From Salipaludibacillus aurantiacus (GTDB lineage Bacteria; Bacillota; Bacilli; Bacillales; Salisediminibacteriaceae): 64,000 bases of DNA. Location of the stretch: the NCBI RefSeq assembly GCF_900111295.1, contig NZ_FOGT01000017.1:1-64000 (forward strand), read 5' to 3'. The position numbers and the translations under genes were made by a program. How positions within the stretch are numbered: the first letter of the stretch is position 1; every line of letters starts with the position of its first letter. A model generated the notes under the pieces. That model was not told where the DNA came from. It worked only from the letters and a program-made list of their open reading frames with translations, and did not search any database. Of this stretch, positions 1-8,416 are shown piece after piece.

Positions 1-95
<95 letters not shown>

Positions 96-122
96 TACAT
101 ATTTCTGTCTTACTTTAAATAA

Positions 123-198
123 GGGGCCTTAGCTCAGCTGGGAGAGCGCCTGCTTTGCACGCAGGAGGTCAGCGGTTCGATCCCGCTAGGCTCCACCA
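123..198 (+). tRNA. tRNA-Ala (TGC)
   Basis: Complete cloverleaf with encoded CCA; anticodon loop reads TTTGCAC, anticodon TGC. First tRNA after 5S. Confidence 0.97.
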
Positions 199-217
199 AT
201 TTATATTGTTTTTTTAT

Positions 218-294
218 GGCGGTGTAGCTCAGCTGGCTAGAGCGTACGGTTCATACCCGTGAGGTCGGGGGTTCGATCCCCTCCGCCGCTACCA
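218..294 (+). tRNA. tRNA-Met (CAT), elongator type
   Basis: Anticodon CAT in loop TTCATAC; G1-C72 paired acceptor stem starting GGCGGTG, as in the Bacillus elongator tRNA-Met rather than the initiator. CCA encoded. Confidence 0.93.
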
Positions 295-303
295 TAATAA
301 CCC

Positions 304-396
304 GGAGGAATACCCAAGTCTGGCTGAAGGGATCGGTCTTGAAAACCGACAGGGGCTTTGCGGCCCGCGGGGGTTCGAATCCCTCTTCCTCCGCCA
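304..396 (+). tRNA. tRNA-Ser (TGA)
   Basis: Long variable arm (class II); anticodon TGA in loop CTTGAAA; CCA encoded. Confidence 0.96.
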
Positions 397-402
397 TTAT
401 AA

Positions 403-478
403 GGTCCCGTGGTGTAGCGGTTAACATGCCTGCCTGTCACGCAGGAGATCGCGGGTTCGATTCCCGTCGGGACCGCCA
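403..478 (+). tRNA. tRNA-Asp (GTC)
   Basis: Anticodon GTC in loop CTGTCAC; acceptor GGTCCCG pairs with CGGGACC; CCA encoded. Confidence 0.97.
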
Positions 479-494
479 TATATTTTTTCCTCAT

Positions 495-579
495 GGAGGG
501 GTAGCGAAGTGGCTAAACGCGGCGGACTGTAAATCCGCTCCCTCAGGGTTCGGGAGTTCGAATCTCTCCCCCTCCACCA
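495..579 (+). tRNA. tRNA-Tyr (GTA)
   Basis: Class II tRNA with extended variable arm; anticodon GTA in loop CTGTAAA; CCA encoded. Confidence 0.96.
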
Positions 580-584
580 TGTTT

Positions 585-658
585 AGGGGTATAGTTTAAT
601 GGTAAAACGAAGGTCTCCAAAACCTTTGATGTGGGTTCGATTCCTACTACCCCTGCCA
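585..658 (+). tRNA. tRNA-Trp (CCA)
   Basis: Anticodon CCA in loop CTCCAAA; acceptor AGGGGTA pairs with TACCCCT. This is the only Trp tRNA seen, so UGA is not expected to be read as Trp here. Confidence 0.96.
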
Positions 659-669
659 TTTTTTATTAA

Positions 670-746
670 GGCGGTTGTGGCGAAGTGGTTAACGCACCGG
701 ATTGTGGTTCCGGCATTCGTGGGTTCGATTCCCATCAGCCGCCCCA
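670..746 (+). tRNA. tRNA-His (GTG)
   Basis: Anticodon GTG in loop TTGTGGT. The extra G at 670 pairs with C73, the G-1 identity element of tRNA-His. CCA encoded. Confidence 0.96.
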
Positions 747-757
747 TGACATCAAAT

Positions 758-832
758 AGGCCCATAGCCAAGCGGTAAGGCATCGGATTTTGATTCCGTG
801 ATTCGCAGGTTCGAATCCTGCTGGGCCTGCCA
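758..832 (+). tRNA. tRNA-Gln (TTG)
   Basis: Anticodon TTG in loop TTTTGAT; acceptor AGGCCCA pairs with TGGGCCT; CCA encoded. Confidence 0.96.
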
Positions 833-841
833 GTTTAATAT

Positions 842-916
842 GCGGGAATAGCTCAGTGGTAGAGCACCACCTTGCCAAGGTGGGGGTCGCGGGTTCGAAT
901 CCCGTTTCCCGCTCCA
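842..916 (+). tRNA. tRNA-Gly (GCC)
   Basis: Anticodon GCC in loop TTGCCAA; acceptor GCGGGAA pairs with TTCCCGC; CCA encoded. Confidence 0.97.
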
Positions 917-919
917 TAT

Positions 920-996
<77 letters not shown>

Positions 997-1024
997 TTTT
1001 TCAAATTTAATAGGTTTCACACAT

Positions 1025-1098
1025 GCGGGTGTAGTTTAGTGGTAAAACCTCAGCCTTCCAAGCTGATGACGAGGGTTCGATTCCCTTCACCCGCTCCA
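1025..1098 (+). tRNA. tRNA-Gly (TCC)
   Basis: Anticodon TCC in loop CTTCCAA; second glycine isoacceptor of the cluster; CCA encoded. Confidence 0.97.
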
Positions 1099-1118
1099 TT
1101 TTTTTGTTTTTCCTTAAT

Positions 1119-1195
<77 letters not shown>

Positions 1196-1198
1196 TAT

Positions 1199-1273
1199 TC
1201 CACAGTAGCTCAGTGGTAGAGCAATCGGCTGTTAACCGATCGGTCGTAGGTTCGAATCCTACCTGTGGAGCCA
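1199..1273 (+). tRNA. tRNA-Asn (GTT)
   Basis: Anticodon GTT in loop CTGTTAA; acceptor TCCACAG pairs with CTGTGGA; CCA encoded. Confidence 0.97.
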
Positions 1274-1277
1274 TTAA

Positions 1278-1368
1278 GGAGAAGTACCCAAGTGGCTGAA
1301 GGGGCGCCCCTGCTAAGGGTGTAGGTCGTGCAAACGGCGCGAGGGTTCAAATCCCTCCTTCTCCGCCA
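1278..1368 (+). tRNA. tRNA-Ser (GCT)
   Basis: Class II with long variable arm; anticodon GCT in loop CTGCTAA; CCA encoded. Confidence 0.96.
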
Positions 1369-1377
1369 CTTATGTTT

Positions 1378-1452
1378 GGCCCGTTGGTCAAGTGGTTAAG
1401 ACACCGCCCTTTCACGGCGGTAACACGGGTTCGAATCCCGTACGGGTCACCA
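1378..1452 (+). tRNA. tRNA-Glu (TTC)
   Basis: Anticodon TTC in loop CTTTCAC; acceptor GGCCCGT pairs with ACGGGTC (one G-U); CCA encoded. Confidence 0.96.
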
Positions 1453-1474
1453 TTATTTATTGTAATAAAGTTTT

Positions 1475-1550
1475 GAGCCATTAGCTCAGTTGGTAGAGCA
1501 TCTGACTTTTAATCAGAGGGTCGAAGGTTCGAGTCCTTCATGGCTCACCA
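1475..1550 (+). tRNA. tRNA-Lys (TTT)
   Basis: Anticodon TTT in loop CTTTTAA; last tRNA of the cluster; CCA encoded. Confidence 0.97.
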
Positions 1551-1563
1551 TTACATAATCAAA

Positions 1564-1594
1564 GTTTTCCTTTTTATAAGGAAGACTTTTTTTT
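1564..1594 (+). terminator. Terminator of the rRNA/tRNA operon
   Basis: Nine-base-pair hairpin (GTTTTCCTT pairing with AAGGAAGAC) followed by eight T, just after tRNA-Lys. Confidence 0.85.
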
Positions 1595-1847
1595 ATTTTA
1601 CTTCCCCTTTCCCCCCCCGCAGAGTCTTAACTGACTCGTTTTTTTTCTATCACTCCAAAGGATTCTATATCTATAAATGTTAAATAATACAAATTAATCA
1701 TTTATATAAGTGTATTTTTTATTAAATTCAGATAATTTTTTAATAAATATAAGCATATCGGTTGTTTGTAAGTGTTTTCACATGTTTTAATAAGAAACAT
1801 TGAAAGTAAAAACTGCTTTCTTACTTTAAAGAAATGGAGTGGTCAAC

Positions 1848-3293
1848 ATGGATGTACGTCAAGATAATAAAGTCTATCCATATCTTTTTAATAATGAGTG
1901 GAAGGAAAGTGCAAGTGGAGAAACTGTCCAAATAAAATCTCCCGACGATGGCAAAGTTGCCGGGGAAGTTCCTGCTATGAGTCAAGAAGAGGTTGACGCA
2001 GCTGTCAACAGCGCAGCTGATGTTCAGGAAAACTGGGAAGCAACTGAAGGCCATGAACGTTCTCAGCTTCTTCACCGCTGGGCAGAAGAGCTGGAGAAGA
2101 TGACAGAGGAAATTGGCGAGATGATTCATTTAGAAGTTGGAAAAACATTATCTTCCGCTAAAGGGGAAGTTAAGCGTACGGCTCAATTAATTCGCCATAC
2201 AGCTGAAGAAGGATTACGTACACATGGAAGTTTCATTCAGGGAGATGCCTTCCCGGGAGCATCGAAGTCTACAAAGGCTATGGTTCAAAAAGTACCTCAT
2301 GGAGTAGTATTAGCAATTGCTCCATTTAACTATCCTGTAAACCTTGCAGCATCAAAAATTGCTCCTGCTTTAATTACAGGTAATACGGTAGTATTTAAGC
2401 CGGCAACACAAGGGGCTATCAGCGGTCTGTTAATGGTAAAAGCCCTTGTAAAAGCAGGGTTGCCTGCCGGAGTTCTTAATGTTGTGACTGGAAGAGGGTC
2501 TGTAATTGGTGATTTCGTTGTAACTCACCCTAAAATCGACATGATTACTTTTACAGGCGGTACAGGGACTGGCCAGCATATTGCCAAGAAAGCTTCTATG
2601 ATTCCTGTAGTACTTGAACTCGGCGGTAAAGACCCAGCGATTGTTCTGGAAGATGCCGATCTTGAAAAAACAGCAAATGAAATTATAAGCGGCGCGCTGA
2701 GCTATTCAGGACAAAGATGTACAGCTATTAAACGTGTGATGGTCGTTAATAGTGTAGCAGATGAACTCGTAGCAAAATTAAAAGAAAAAGTGGAAAACCT
2801 CACGGTAGGAAAATCGAGTGAAAATGCGAATATAACCCCTATGATTGATCAAAAATCAGCTGACTTTGTCGTCTCTCTAATCGAGGATGCAAAGAAGAAA
2901 GGGGCTACTGTGGTAACAGAAGGGACTCAAGAAGCAAACTTACTCGGAGGTACTTTACTGGACCACGTGACAGAAGATATGGACGTGGCCTGGGAAGAAC
3001 AATTCGGCCCAGTCATCCCAGTTATACGCATAGATAACGAACTGGAAGCAGTGAACCTTGAGAAACGAAACGAGTATGGGTTGCAAGCCAGCATATTCAC
3101 TCAGAATCTTGAAAATGCTTTTGCGATCGCAGATAAATTAAATGTCGGAACCGTACAGGTTAATGGAAAAACATCACGCGGCCCTGACCATTTCCCATTC
3201 CTTGGCGTGAAGAATTCAGGACAAGGCGTACAGGGTATCGGGCGCAGTATTGATTCAATGTTAAGAGATAAAGTGCTGGTGTTAAACCTATAA
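1848..3293 (+). CDS. gapN: Non-phosphorylating NADP-dependent glyceraldehyde-3-phosphate dehydrogenase
   Basis: Aldehyde dehydrogenase superfamily protein of 481 residues that most resembles GapN, which oxidises glyceraldehyde-3-phosphate directly to 3-phosphoglycerate and makes NADPH in the cytoplasm. Visible residues: PFN with Asn161, general base Glu257 in LELGG, and catalytic Cys291 in GQRCTAIKR, a context typical of GapN. ATG 1848 is preferred over the upstream in-frame GTG at 1839 because GGAG lies about 8 bases before it. It is a single gene between the tRNA terminator and its own strong terminator. B. subtilis lacks GapN, but other bacilli have it. Another semialdehyde dehydrogenase is possible but less likely. 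Confidence 0.85.
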   Translation: MDVRQDNKVYPYLFNNEWKESASGETVQIKSPDDGKVAGEVPAMSQEEVDAAVNSAADVQENWEATEGHERSQLLHRWAEELEKMTEEIGEMIHLEVGKTLSSAKGEVKRTAQLIRHTAEEGLRTHGSFIQGDAFPGASKSTKAMVQKVPHGVVLAIAPFNYPVNLAASKIAPALITGNTVVFKPATQGAISGLLMVKALVKAGLPAGVLNVVTGRGSVIGDFVVTHPKIDMITFTGGTGTGQHIAKKASMIPVVLELGGKDPAIVLEDADLEKTANEIISGALSYSGQRCTAIKRVMVVNSVADELVAKLKEKVENLTVGKSSENANITPMIDQKSADFVVSLIEDAKKKGATVVTEGTQEANLLGGTLLDHVTEDMDVAWEEQFGPVIPVIRIDNELEAVNLEKRNEYGLQASIFTQNLENAFAIADKLNVGTVQVNGKTSRGPDHFPFLGVKNSGQGVQGIGRSIDSMLRDKVLVLNL

Positions 3294-3300
3294 ACCTTTA

Positions 3301-3333
3301 AAAGCTGCTCTGAAGTATCAGAGCAGCTTTTTT
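3301..3333 (+). terminator. Terminator of gapN
   Basis: AAAGCTGCTCTG and CAGAGCAGCTTT form a 12-bp stem followed by a T run. It may also serve the convergent lipoprotein gene. Confidence 0.9.
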
Positions 3334-3358
3334 CTATATACGTAAGTTTTAAGAAGGT

Positions 3359-4210
3359 TTAAAATCCGCCGCCCATCATTTCCTCTTCTGACACTTCCTC
3401 TGCATTATCAAGGACGTCCTGAGGGATTTCAATTGGATCTATTTTGTCAAAATCAGAAAAGATCATATTACTTTTTTGTTGAGTTGTCATCGTTTCTTCC
3501 ATAATGGTCATTGTCATAGTCATATCTATGTTTGCTTCTGTCTGATAAAATGTCTCTTTATCTACGAAAATCTCATAGGCTAATGCTTCAATGTCAATAT
3601 CCTCCATCATTTCACTAAGCATTGGGTCCATTCCTTCAAGCCCCATTCCGCCCATCTGTTCCATTAATTGCTCCATATCAATGCCATCTCCAGCAAGAGT
3701 AATAACATAGGAAGAATCTGTCGTTTCTACTGACACTTCAGATATATGCTCTTTAAAAGGCTTAAGCTGGTCTTCAGGGTTTAATTGCGCTTCAGACATC
3801 GCTAACATATCATTCATAACTTCTTCAGGAAGTTTCAGCCAAGTGCCTGACATAGGATCTTCAACAAAAAAGCCCTCATCTTCGGTGAAATAAGTAAGAT
3901 ATGTCATTTCTGATTCTTCTCCCATTCCAAACTCGCCCATATCTATCCGTGTTGACTGTTTTAACGTCATTGGCTCCATGGTCAGCTCCACATCCCCTGA
4001 GGAATCAAAAGCCATTTCTCCTTCGTCTCCCATTTTCATAAGCTGGTTCATATCCATTTCAATAGAATAGGAGTTTAAGTCTTCCATAGCAGACATAGTT
4101 TTATTAAGGATATCTTCCACATTAAGACCATCTTCTGTTGTCGTTTCCCCACAGGCAGTCAACCCTAAGAGAGCTGCTGCAGAGAAGGCTGTAAACAAAA
4201 CTTTTTTCAT
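3359..4210 (-). CDS. DUF6612-like lipoprotein
   Basis: 283-residue secreted lipoprotein. A type II signal peptide ends in LTAC, with Cys20 as the lipidation site. The mature part is acidic and very rich in Met, Glu and Asp, with mixed beta character (repeated SYSIEMDMNQ/YVITLAGDG-like strands), as in LolA/LppX-like Bacillus lipoproteins annotated DUF6612. No catalytic residues are apparent and the function is unknown. It is convergent with gapN and divergent from the HTH/ABC operon. The start is the ATG with a GGAGG site upstream (TTGGAGGTTATAGT on the minus strand). Confidence 0.7.
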   Translation of the reverse strand: MKKVLFTAFSAAALLGLTACGETTTEDGLNVEDILNKTMSAMEDLNSYSIEMDMNQLMKMGDEGEMAFDSSGDVELTMEPMTLKQSTRIDMGEFGMGEESEMTYLTYFTEDEGFFVEDPMSGTWLKLPEEVMNDMLAMSEAQLNPEDQLKPFKEHISEVSVETTDSSYVITLAGDGIDMEQLMEQMGGMGLEGMDPMLSEMMEDIDIEALAYEIFVDKETFYQTEANIDMTMTMTIMEETMTTQQKSNMIFSDFDKIDPIEIPQDVLDNAEEVSEEEMMGGGF

Positions 4211-4435
4211 ACTATAACCTCCAAGTTTAATCTGTCTTTCTCTACGTTTTTAAATGGAAAAAGGTTTCATTTCCAATTTGCCCATCATTAGTCATTCTAC
4301 ATGAGTATGGAAAAAATAAGAAGTTATGTTTTATTTTTCGCTTAGCCTGAACGAATTTTTCGAAAAAGGCCCGGCGGTTACGTGAGCCTTTGTTTCTATT
4401 CAATAGGGGATATATAAAGGCAAGGAAACATAAAA

Positions 4436-4463
4436 TAGTGATTATCATAGGTGATAATCACTA
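4436..4463. promoter_or_regulatory. Perfect 12-bp inverted repeat, probable operator
   Basis: TAGTGATTATCA, a 4-bp spacer, then its exact reverse complement TGATAATCACTA. The right arm abuts the -35 hexamer of the promoter of the HTH gene. A second palindrome, TGATAAAATTATCA (4489-4502), covers the -10/start region, and a half site TAGTGATAAT (4504-4513) precedes the RBS. Most likely the autoregulatory site of the HTH protein encoded next. The arrangement is not the usual 7-1-7 Fur box. This region also carries the start signals of the divergent lipoprotein. Confidence 0.7.
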
Positions 4464-4492
4464 TAGACAAAATGACTGTAATCATTTATGAT
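4464..4492 (+). promoter_or_regulatory. Sigma-A promoter of the HTH/ABC operon
   Basis: TAGACA (4464-4469), 17-base spacer, TATGAT (4487-4492). It is overlapped on both sides by palindromes, which suits repression. Confidence 0.65.
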
Positions 4493-4531
4493 AAAATTAT
4501 CAATAGTGATAATAAGGAGGCTCCTTTCTTT

Positions 4532-5080
4532 ATGAAACAGTCTAAAGGAGACGTAATTCTCCATCCGATACGTATAAAAATATTAAAGGCATTGGCCCGT
4601 AAGCCGATGACGGTCCAGGAGATGATCGACTGCTTGCAGAATATCCCACAGGCTACTTTATACCGGCATTTAAAAGTATTGAGAAATCATCAGATCGTTG
4701 AGGTGGAAGAAGAAAAGCAGGTCAGGGGGACTCTTGAAAAAAGGTATACGTTAAATGGAAAAAATGCTCACATGTCTGGAGAGGAAGCAAAGAACATAAC
4801 GAAGGAAGAGCACAGCCGTTACTTTATGATGTATGCAGCATTAATAATAAAACAGCTAGAAGAATACCTCGATGGCGACATCGATATTGAAAAAGATGGA
4901 TTTGGCTATACCCAGATTGATTTGCAGTTAAATGAAGAAGATAACTTAAAGTTTCTCGAAGAGTACCGGGAGCTGGTGGAGAAATACTGCCGCTTGTCTT
5001 CTGACGGGGCTAGAAAGCGTACTTTATCCACTATTATGATTCCTGAAAAAAACATAAAAGGAAGTGAAGAAAATGAATGA
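4532..5080 (+). CDS. ArsR-like winged-helix transcriptional regulator
   Basis: 182-residue cytoplasmic DNA-binding protein. Residues about 5-75 form a winged helix (HPIRIKILKALARKPMTVQE, then PQATLYRHLKVLRNHQIVE) of ArsR/helix-turn-helix type. The C-terminal half is charged and probably helical, for dimerisation or ligand sensing. I see no metal-binding cysteine cluster. The chosen ATG follows AAGGAGG by 12 bases; an upstream in-frame start at 4451 would fall inside the operator palindrome. The gene overlaps the next one by 8 bases, so it is co-transcribed with the ABC transporter and probably represses it. Confidence 0.8.
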   Translation: MKQSKGDVILHPIRIKILKALARKPMTVQEMIDCLQNIPQATLYRHLKVLRNHQIVEVEEEKQVRGTLEKRYTLNGKNAHMSGEEAKNITKEEHSRYFMMYAALIIKQLEEYLDGDIDIEKDGFGYTQIDLQLNEEDNLKFLEEYRELVEKYCRLSSDGARKRTLSTIMIPEKNIKGSEENE

Positions 5081-5282
5081 ACTGACACAAGCGTTGCAGG
5101 AAAACTGGGCTATCATAGCCCCTGTTCTTATTCTACAGGCTATTTTAATGGTTGTTGCTCTGATTGATTGTTTTAAGCATGACAAGACAAACGGACCTCA
5201 GTGGATCTGGGTTTTAGTCATTGTATTTATTAATATTATCGGTCCGATTCTTTATTTCGTGTTCGGGAGGAGGAATGACTGA
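5073..5282 (+). CDS. YxlE-like small membrane protein (PLDc_N domain)
   Basis: 69 residues with two membrane segments (about 15-36 and 46-65) separated by DCFKHDKTNGPQWIW and ending GPILYFVFGRR. This is the pattern of the phospholipase-D-nuclease N-terminal (PLDc_N) family, which includes B. subtilis YxlE. YxlE works with YxlD in controlling SigY, but no sigma factor is present here. ATG 5073 is favoured over GTG 5064 because AAAGGA lies 9 bases before it. It overlaps both neighbours (8 and 1 bases), indicating translational coupling. Confidence 0.8.
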   Translation: MNELTQALQENWAIIAPVLILQAILMVVALIDCFKHDKTNGPQWIWVLVIVFINIIGPILYFVFGRRND

Positions 5283-6184
5283 TGAGCCTGATTGAAACGG
5301 CACGGTTAACTAAAAAATATAATGGAAATGCCGCTGTCGATACTGTTAGCCTCTCTATTCGTGAAGGAGTATGTACGGCTCTTTTAGGTCCTAATGGAGC
5401 AGGGAAAACAACGACCTTAAATATGCTCACAGGCCTGATAAAACCGACAGAAGGGGAGATTGATTTTAATAAAAATTATGCCGGGGATCGCAGAAAACAT
5501 ATAGGTTATCTACCTCAATATCCTAAGTTTTACGGTTGGATGACGGGTGAAGAATATGTGAGTTTTTCCGCTGAACTGGCTGGGCTTTCTAAGAAAAAAG
5601 CTAAAGAAAGTACAAATAAAATGCTGAGTCTTGTAGGGCTTGAGGAAGACAGGAGAAAAAAAGTTTCCGGTTATTCAGGAGGAATGAAACAAAGGCTTGG
5701 GATTGCTCAGGCTCTCGTCCACGAACCAAAGCTCGTGATCCTCGATGAACCAGTCTCGGCTCTTGACCCGATAGGAAGAAGAGAAATACTGGAGCTAATG
5801 AAAACACTGAAACAGCATACATCCATTTTATTCTCTACCCACGTGCTGCATGATGCCGAAGAAGTGTCCGATGATATATTTATAATGAAAAAAGGAAAAA
5901 TAATTATTGAAGGGGGCCTGAGCGAATTACAACAAAAGTATCAGCAGCCTGCTTTTTTTATAGAGACAGAAAAAGCAATGGATAATTGGCTTTCTTCCAT
6001 TAATGAAAAATCCTGGGTCCGTCAATCAAAGCTGGATAAAAAGAAATTAACCTTAACCGTAGAAGAGGTTGATACAGCGAGGGACGCCCTTTTAAAAGAC
6101 CCGATGCTTCATAAGTTAAAACTGTTAAAGTTTGAAGTAGCGAAAACGTCGCTTGAAGATCTGTTTATGAAGGTGATGAGATGA
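5282..6184 (+). CDS. ABC transporter ATP-binding protein, YxlF-like
   Basis: 300-residue ATPase subunit of an ABC-2 type exporter. Walker A GPNGAGKTTT at about 36-45, Q-loop near YLPQYPKFYG, signature SGGMKQR, Walker B LVILDEP and the H-loop STHVLHDAEE are all intact. The C-terminal 90 residues form the accessory domain common in this subfamily. ATG 5282 overlaps the preceding stop (TGATG). With the next gene it forms a transporter like B. subtilis YxlFG, of unknown substrate. Confidence 0.9.
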   Translation: MSLIETARLTKKYNGNAAVDTVSLSIREGVCTALLGPNGAGKTTTLNMLTGLIKPTEGEIDFNKNYAGDRRKHIGYLPQYPKFYGWMTGEEYVSFSAELAGLSKKKAKESTNKMLSLVGLEEDRRKKVSGYSGGMKQRLGIAQALVHEPKLVILDEPVSALDPIGRREILELMKTLKQHTSILFSTHVLHDAEEVSDDIFIMKKGKIIIEGGLSELQQKYQQPAFFIETEKAMDNWLSSINEKSWVRQSKLDKKKLTLTVEEVDTARDALLKDPMLHKLKLLKFEVAKTSLEDLFMKVMR

Positions 6185-6972
6185 TGAAGCAGTGGGGAGT
6201 ATTATTTAAAAAAGAATGGACAGAATCTGTCAGGAATTTTAAATGGCTTTGGCTGCCAGTCGTGTTTATTTTACTGGGGGTGATGCAGCCGCTTACTTCA
6301 TATTATTTTGCAGATATTATAGAAAATTTCGGTGGCCTTCCTGAAGGGGCTGTTTTGGATATTCCTCCGCCTTCAGGAGCGGAAGTTCTGGCAGGAACAC
6401 TCGGCCAGTTCAGCCAAATCGGCTTTCTTGTGCTTGTATTGGCTTTTATGGGAACTGTAGCTGGAGAGAAAAGTCACGGCACACATCTTATGGTGTTAGT
6501 TAAGCCGGTTTCTTATTTTAATTATTTAACTGCTAAATGGGTTCATATTCTCCTCATCTCTTTAAGCTCGTTTGTGGTTGGTTTTGCAGGAGCGGTTTAT
6601 TATACTGCGCTGTTAATAGAGACTGTCCCTGTAAATAACGTGTTAAGCGGGGGAGCGGTGTACGCTTTATGGATTACATTTATTATGACACTTGTTTTGT
6701 GTCTCAGCGCTTTGTTTAGAAGCACGGCCATTGTCGCTTTTGGGTCACTTGGAACAGCTTTGCTGATGAGCGTTTTAAGTATGTATACGCCTGACCTGAT
6801 GAAGTGGTCTCCAGGCATGCTTTCAAGTCACAGTCAAATGCTGTTTTACAGCGGGGATACAGGAGATGGTTTTTGGGTAAGTCTCGCTATGACGATCGTT
6901 CTTATAACAGGGATAATGACTTTAACCATTTATATGTTTAACAAAAAGGAAGTAGCCGGCCATACTGAATAA
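6181..6972 (+). CDS. ABC-2 family permease, YxlG-like
   Basis: 263-residue membrane protein with about six hydrophobic segments (about 21-40, 78-98, 118-140, 156-175, 181-205, 230-252). It starts with a typical ABC-2 permease N terminus (FKKEWTESVRNFKWLWLP). The start overlaps the ATPase stop by 4 bases (ATGA). It is the last gene of the HTH-yxlE-yxlF-yxlG operon. Confidence 0.88.
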   Translation: MMKQWGVLFKKEWTESVRNFKWLWLPVVFILLGVMQPLTSYYFADIIENFGGLPEGAVLDIPPPSGAEVLAGTLGQFSQIGFLVLVLAFMGTVAGEKSHGTHLMVLVKPVSYFNYLTAKWVHILLISLSSFVVGFAGAVYYTALLIETVPVNNVLSGGAVYALWITFIMTLVLCLSALFRSTAIVAFGSLGTALLMSVLSMYTPDLMKWSPGMLSSHSQMLFYSGDTGDGFWVSLAMTIVLITGIMTLTIYMFNKKEVAGHTE

Positions 6973-6989
6973 ACAAAAAATATAATGAA

Positions 6990-7026
6990 AGAGGCAGCGG
7001 GGCATCATATGGCACCCTGCCTTTTC
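6990..7026 (+). terminator. Terminator of the yxlEFG-like operon
   Basis: GGCAG(C)GGG pairs with CCCTGCC, followed by TTTTCATTTTT. Confidence 0.7.
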
Positions 7027-7243
7027 ATTTTTCTCTATAAACACCTTTTTAATATTAAAATGTTTAAAAAGTTTGACTTTTTCGTGAAATACGTAATTCT
7101 AGGTTGTTAGCTTCCCGTATTTTTGATATAAATAAACTAAGGAAACCGCTTTCAAACCTTTATGTTTAATAAGTTTATAAAGACAGACTTACTGAAAGGG
7201 TTTCTACTGACGTTTTTTGCGGGTTCTGCTGACGGGAGATTTG

Positions 7244-7462
7244 ATGAAGGGAGGAAGAGAACATTCATCGAGAGGGACAGTGCACCATTTGGACTCTCAC
7301 CATTCCACACAAGCTATCAACTTACAGTTCCCTGACCGTTTGCTATAGCAACTGAATGACAGAATTGAAGTTTCACAGCATGAGAGAAAAATCTGGTTAT
7401 TATTTACAATAGCGTTTTCCAGTTCTTGCTGTGTCTCTATTTGCCTTTTGTTACGTGAATGA
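7244..7462 (+). pseudogene. Possible broken small gene of unknown function
   Basis: Within the 600-bp gap before fixA, a frame starting ATG 7244 (weak GGGAG site 5 bases upstream) runs 34 codons to a TAG at 7346, then continues open to TGA at 7460. The conceptual product reads INLQFPDRLL, stop, QLNDRIEVSQHERKIWLL, then a hydrophobic stretch FTIAFSSSCC. The part after the stop looks like a charged helix plus membrane anchor. I recognise no family. It may be a decayed gene or chance; the rest of the gap shows nothing I can name. Confidence 0.2.
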
Positions 7463-7588
7463 TTGAACAATTTTTTGTGAAGTAATGTGCAGGCGGTTTT
7501 TGATCATGAACGAAGCAGGAAAACTGGGAAAGGGGAATCCCGGGACACTTGACTCGTTTTTAAATGAATGAAAAGAGGGTGGGGAAAA

Positions 7589-8416
7589 ATGAATATACTT
7601 GTTTGTATCAAACAAGTACCAGACACGAAGATCATTAAAGTAAATCCTAAGACTAATACACTGGACCGGTCCAGTGCACCAGCAATTCTAAATCCTTATG
7701 ATGCACATGCAGTAGAAGAAGCAGTTCGTCTGAGGGAAATACACGGAGGGAAGGTTATCGTCCTGTCAATGGGACCTCCCCAGGCACGCAATGCCATCCG
7801 TAAATGTGTGGAAATCGGTGCGGATGAGGGATATTTAATTTCTGACCGCCGGTTTGCCGGTGCTGATACGTTAGCTACAAGTTACGCGCTTTTTAAAGCT
7901 ATTGAGAAACTGCAACATGAGCAAGGCATCGATTTAGTATTATGCGGTAAACACGCCATAGACGGAGATACAGGCCAGGTAGGCCCGGGTATCGCCAGAC
8001 GTATGGAAATTCCGCCGTTAACTAATGTCATTAAAGTGGAAGAAGTGGACCTTGAAGGAGGAAAACTTAAAGTCAGACGGAAAATTGAAAACGGTTACGA
8101 ACTGATTCAGTCGTCGCTTCCTTGTTTGCTGACAGTAGAAAAAGAGATTAACGAAGTCGCTTATTCTCCGCTGCCAAATATGCTGCGGGCTGCACGCTAT
8201 GAGCCAACGGTATGGACCGTGGATGATCTGGACGATGTAGATATTAAACAATTAGGCTTGAAAGGTTCCCCGACCATCGTGGGGAAAATGTGGCCGCCGG
8301 AAAAAAGCTCTGGGGCAGAAATGATTGAAGGGGAAGCAAAAGAGCAGGTTGAAAAACTGTTGGCCATTACACTTGAAAAACGAGAGTTGTTTGGTGTGAA
8401 AGGCGGGGAAAAATAA
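7589..8416 (+). CDS. fixA: Electron transfer flavoprotein beta subunit, FixA type
   Basis: 275-residue EtfB/FixA family protein that binds the nucleotide and flavin between its own chain and FixB. The N terminus MNILVCIKQVPDTK and the segment NPYDAHAVEEAVRLRE are family signatures. The Asp in NPYD is the form I associate with bifurcating (FixAB-type) Etf rather than canonical NPFC-type Etf. GKHAIDGDTGQVGPGIA is the conserved flavin/AMP loop. ATG 7589 follows GGGTGGGG; the longer frame from 7568 lacks a ribosome site. First gene of a four-gene operon (fixABCX). Confidence 0.9.
   Translation: MNILVCIKQVPDTKIIKVNPKTNTLDRSSAPAILNPYDAHAVEEAVRLREIHGGKVIVLSMGPPQARNAIRKCVEIGADEGYLISDRRFAGADTLATSYALFKAIEKLQHEQGIDLVLCGKHAIDGDTGQVGPGIARRMEIPPLTNVIKVEEVDLEGGKLKVRRKIENGYELIQSSLPCLLTVEKEINEVAYSPLPNMLRAARYEPTVWTVDDLDDVDIKQLGLKGSPTIVGKMWPPEKSSGAEMIEGEAKEQVEKLLAITLEKRELFGVKGGEK

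Noticed and set aside
1839-1847. Upstream GTG start for gapN
   Set aside because: GGAG would overlap or directly abut the GTG; ATG 1848 has normal spacing and family length.
4242-4448. Minus-strand 68-codon ORF upstream of the HTH gene
   Set aside because: Lies in the AT-rich divergent promoter region, its start falls inside the operator palindrome, and there is no ribosome site.
4436-4463. Fur box reading of the palindrome
   Set aside because: Shares TGATAAT words with Fur boxes, but the arms are 12-4-12 and not the 7-1-7 arrangement TGATAATNATTATCA.
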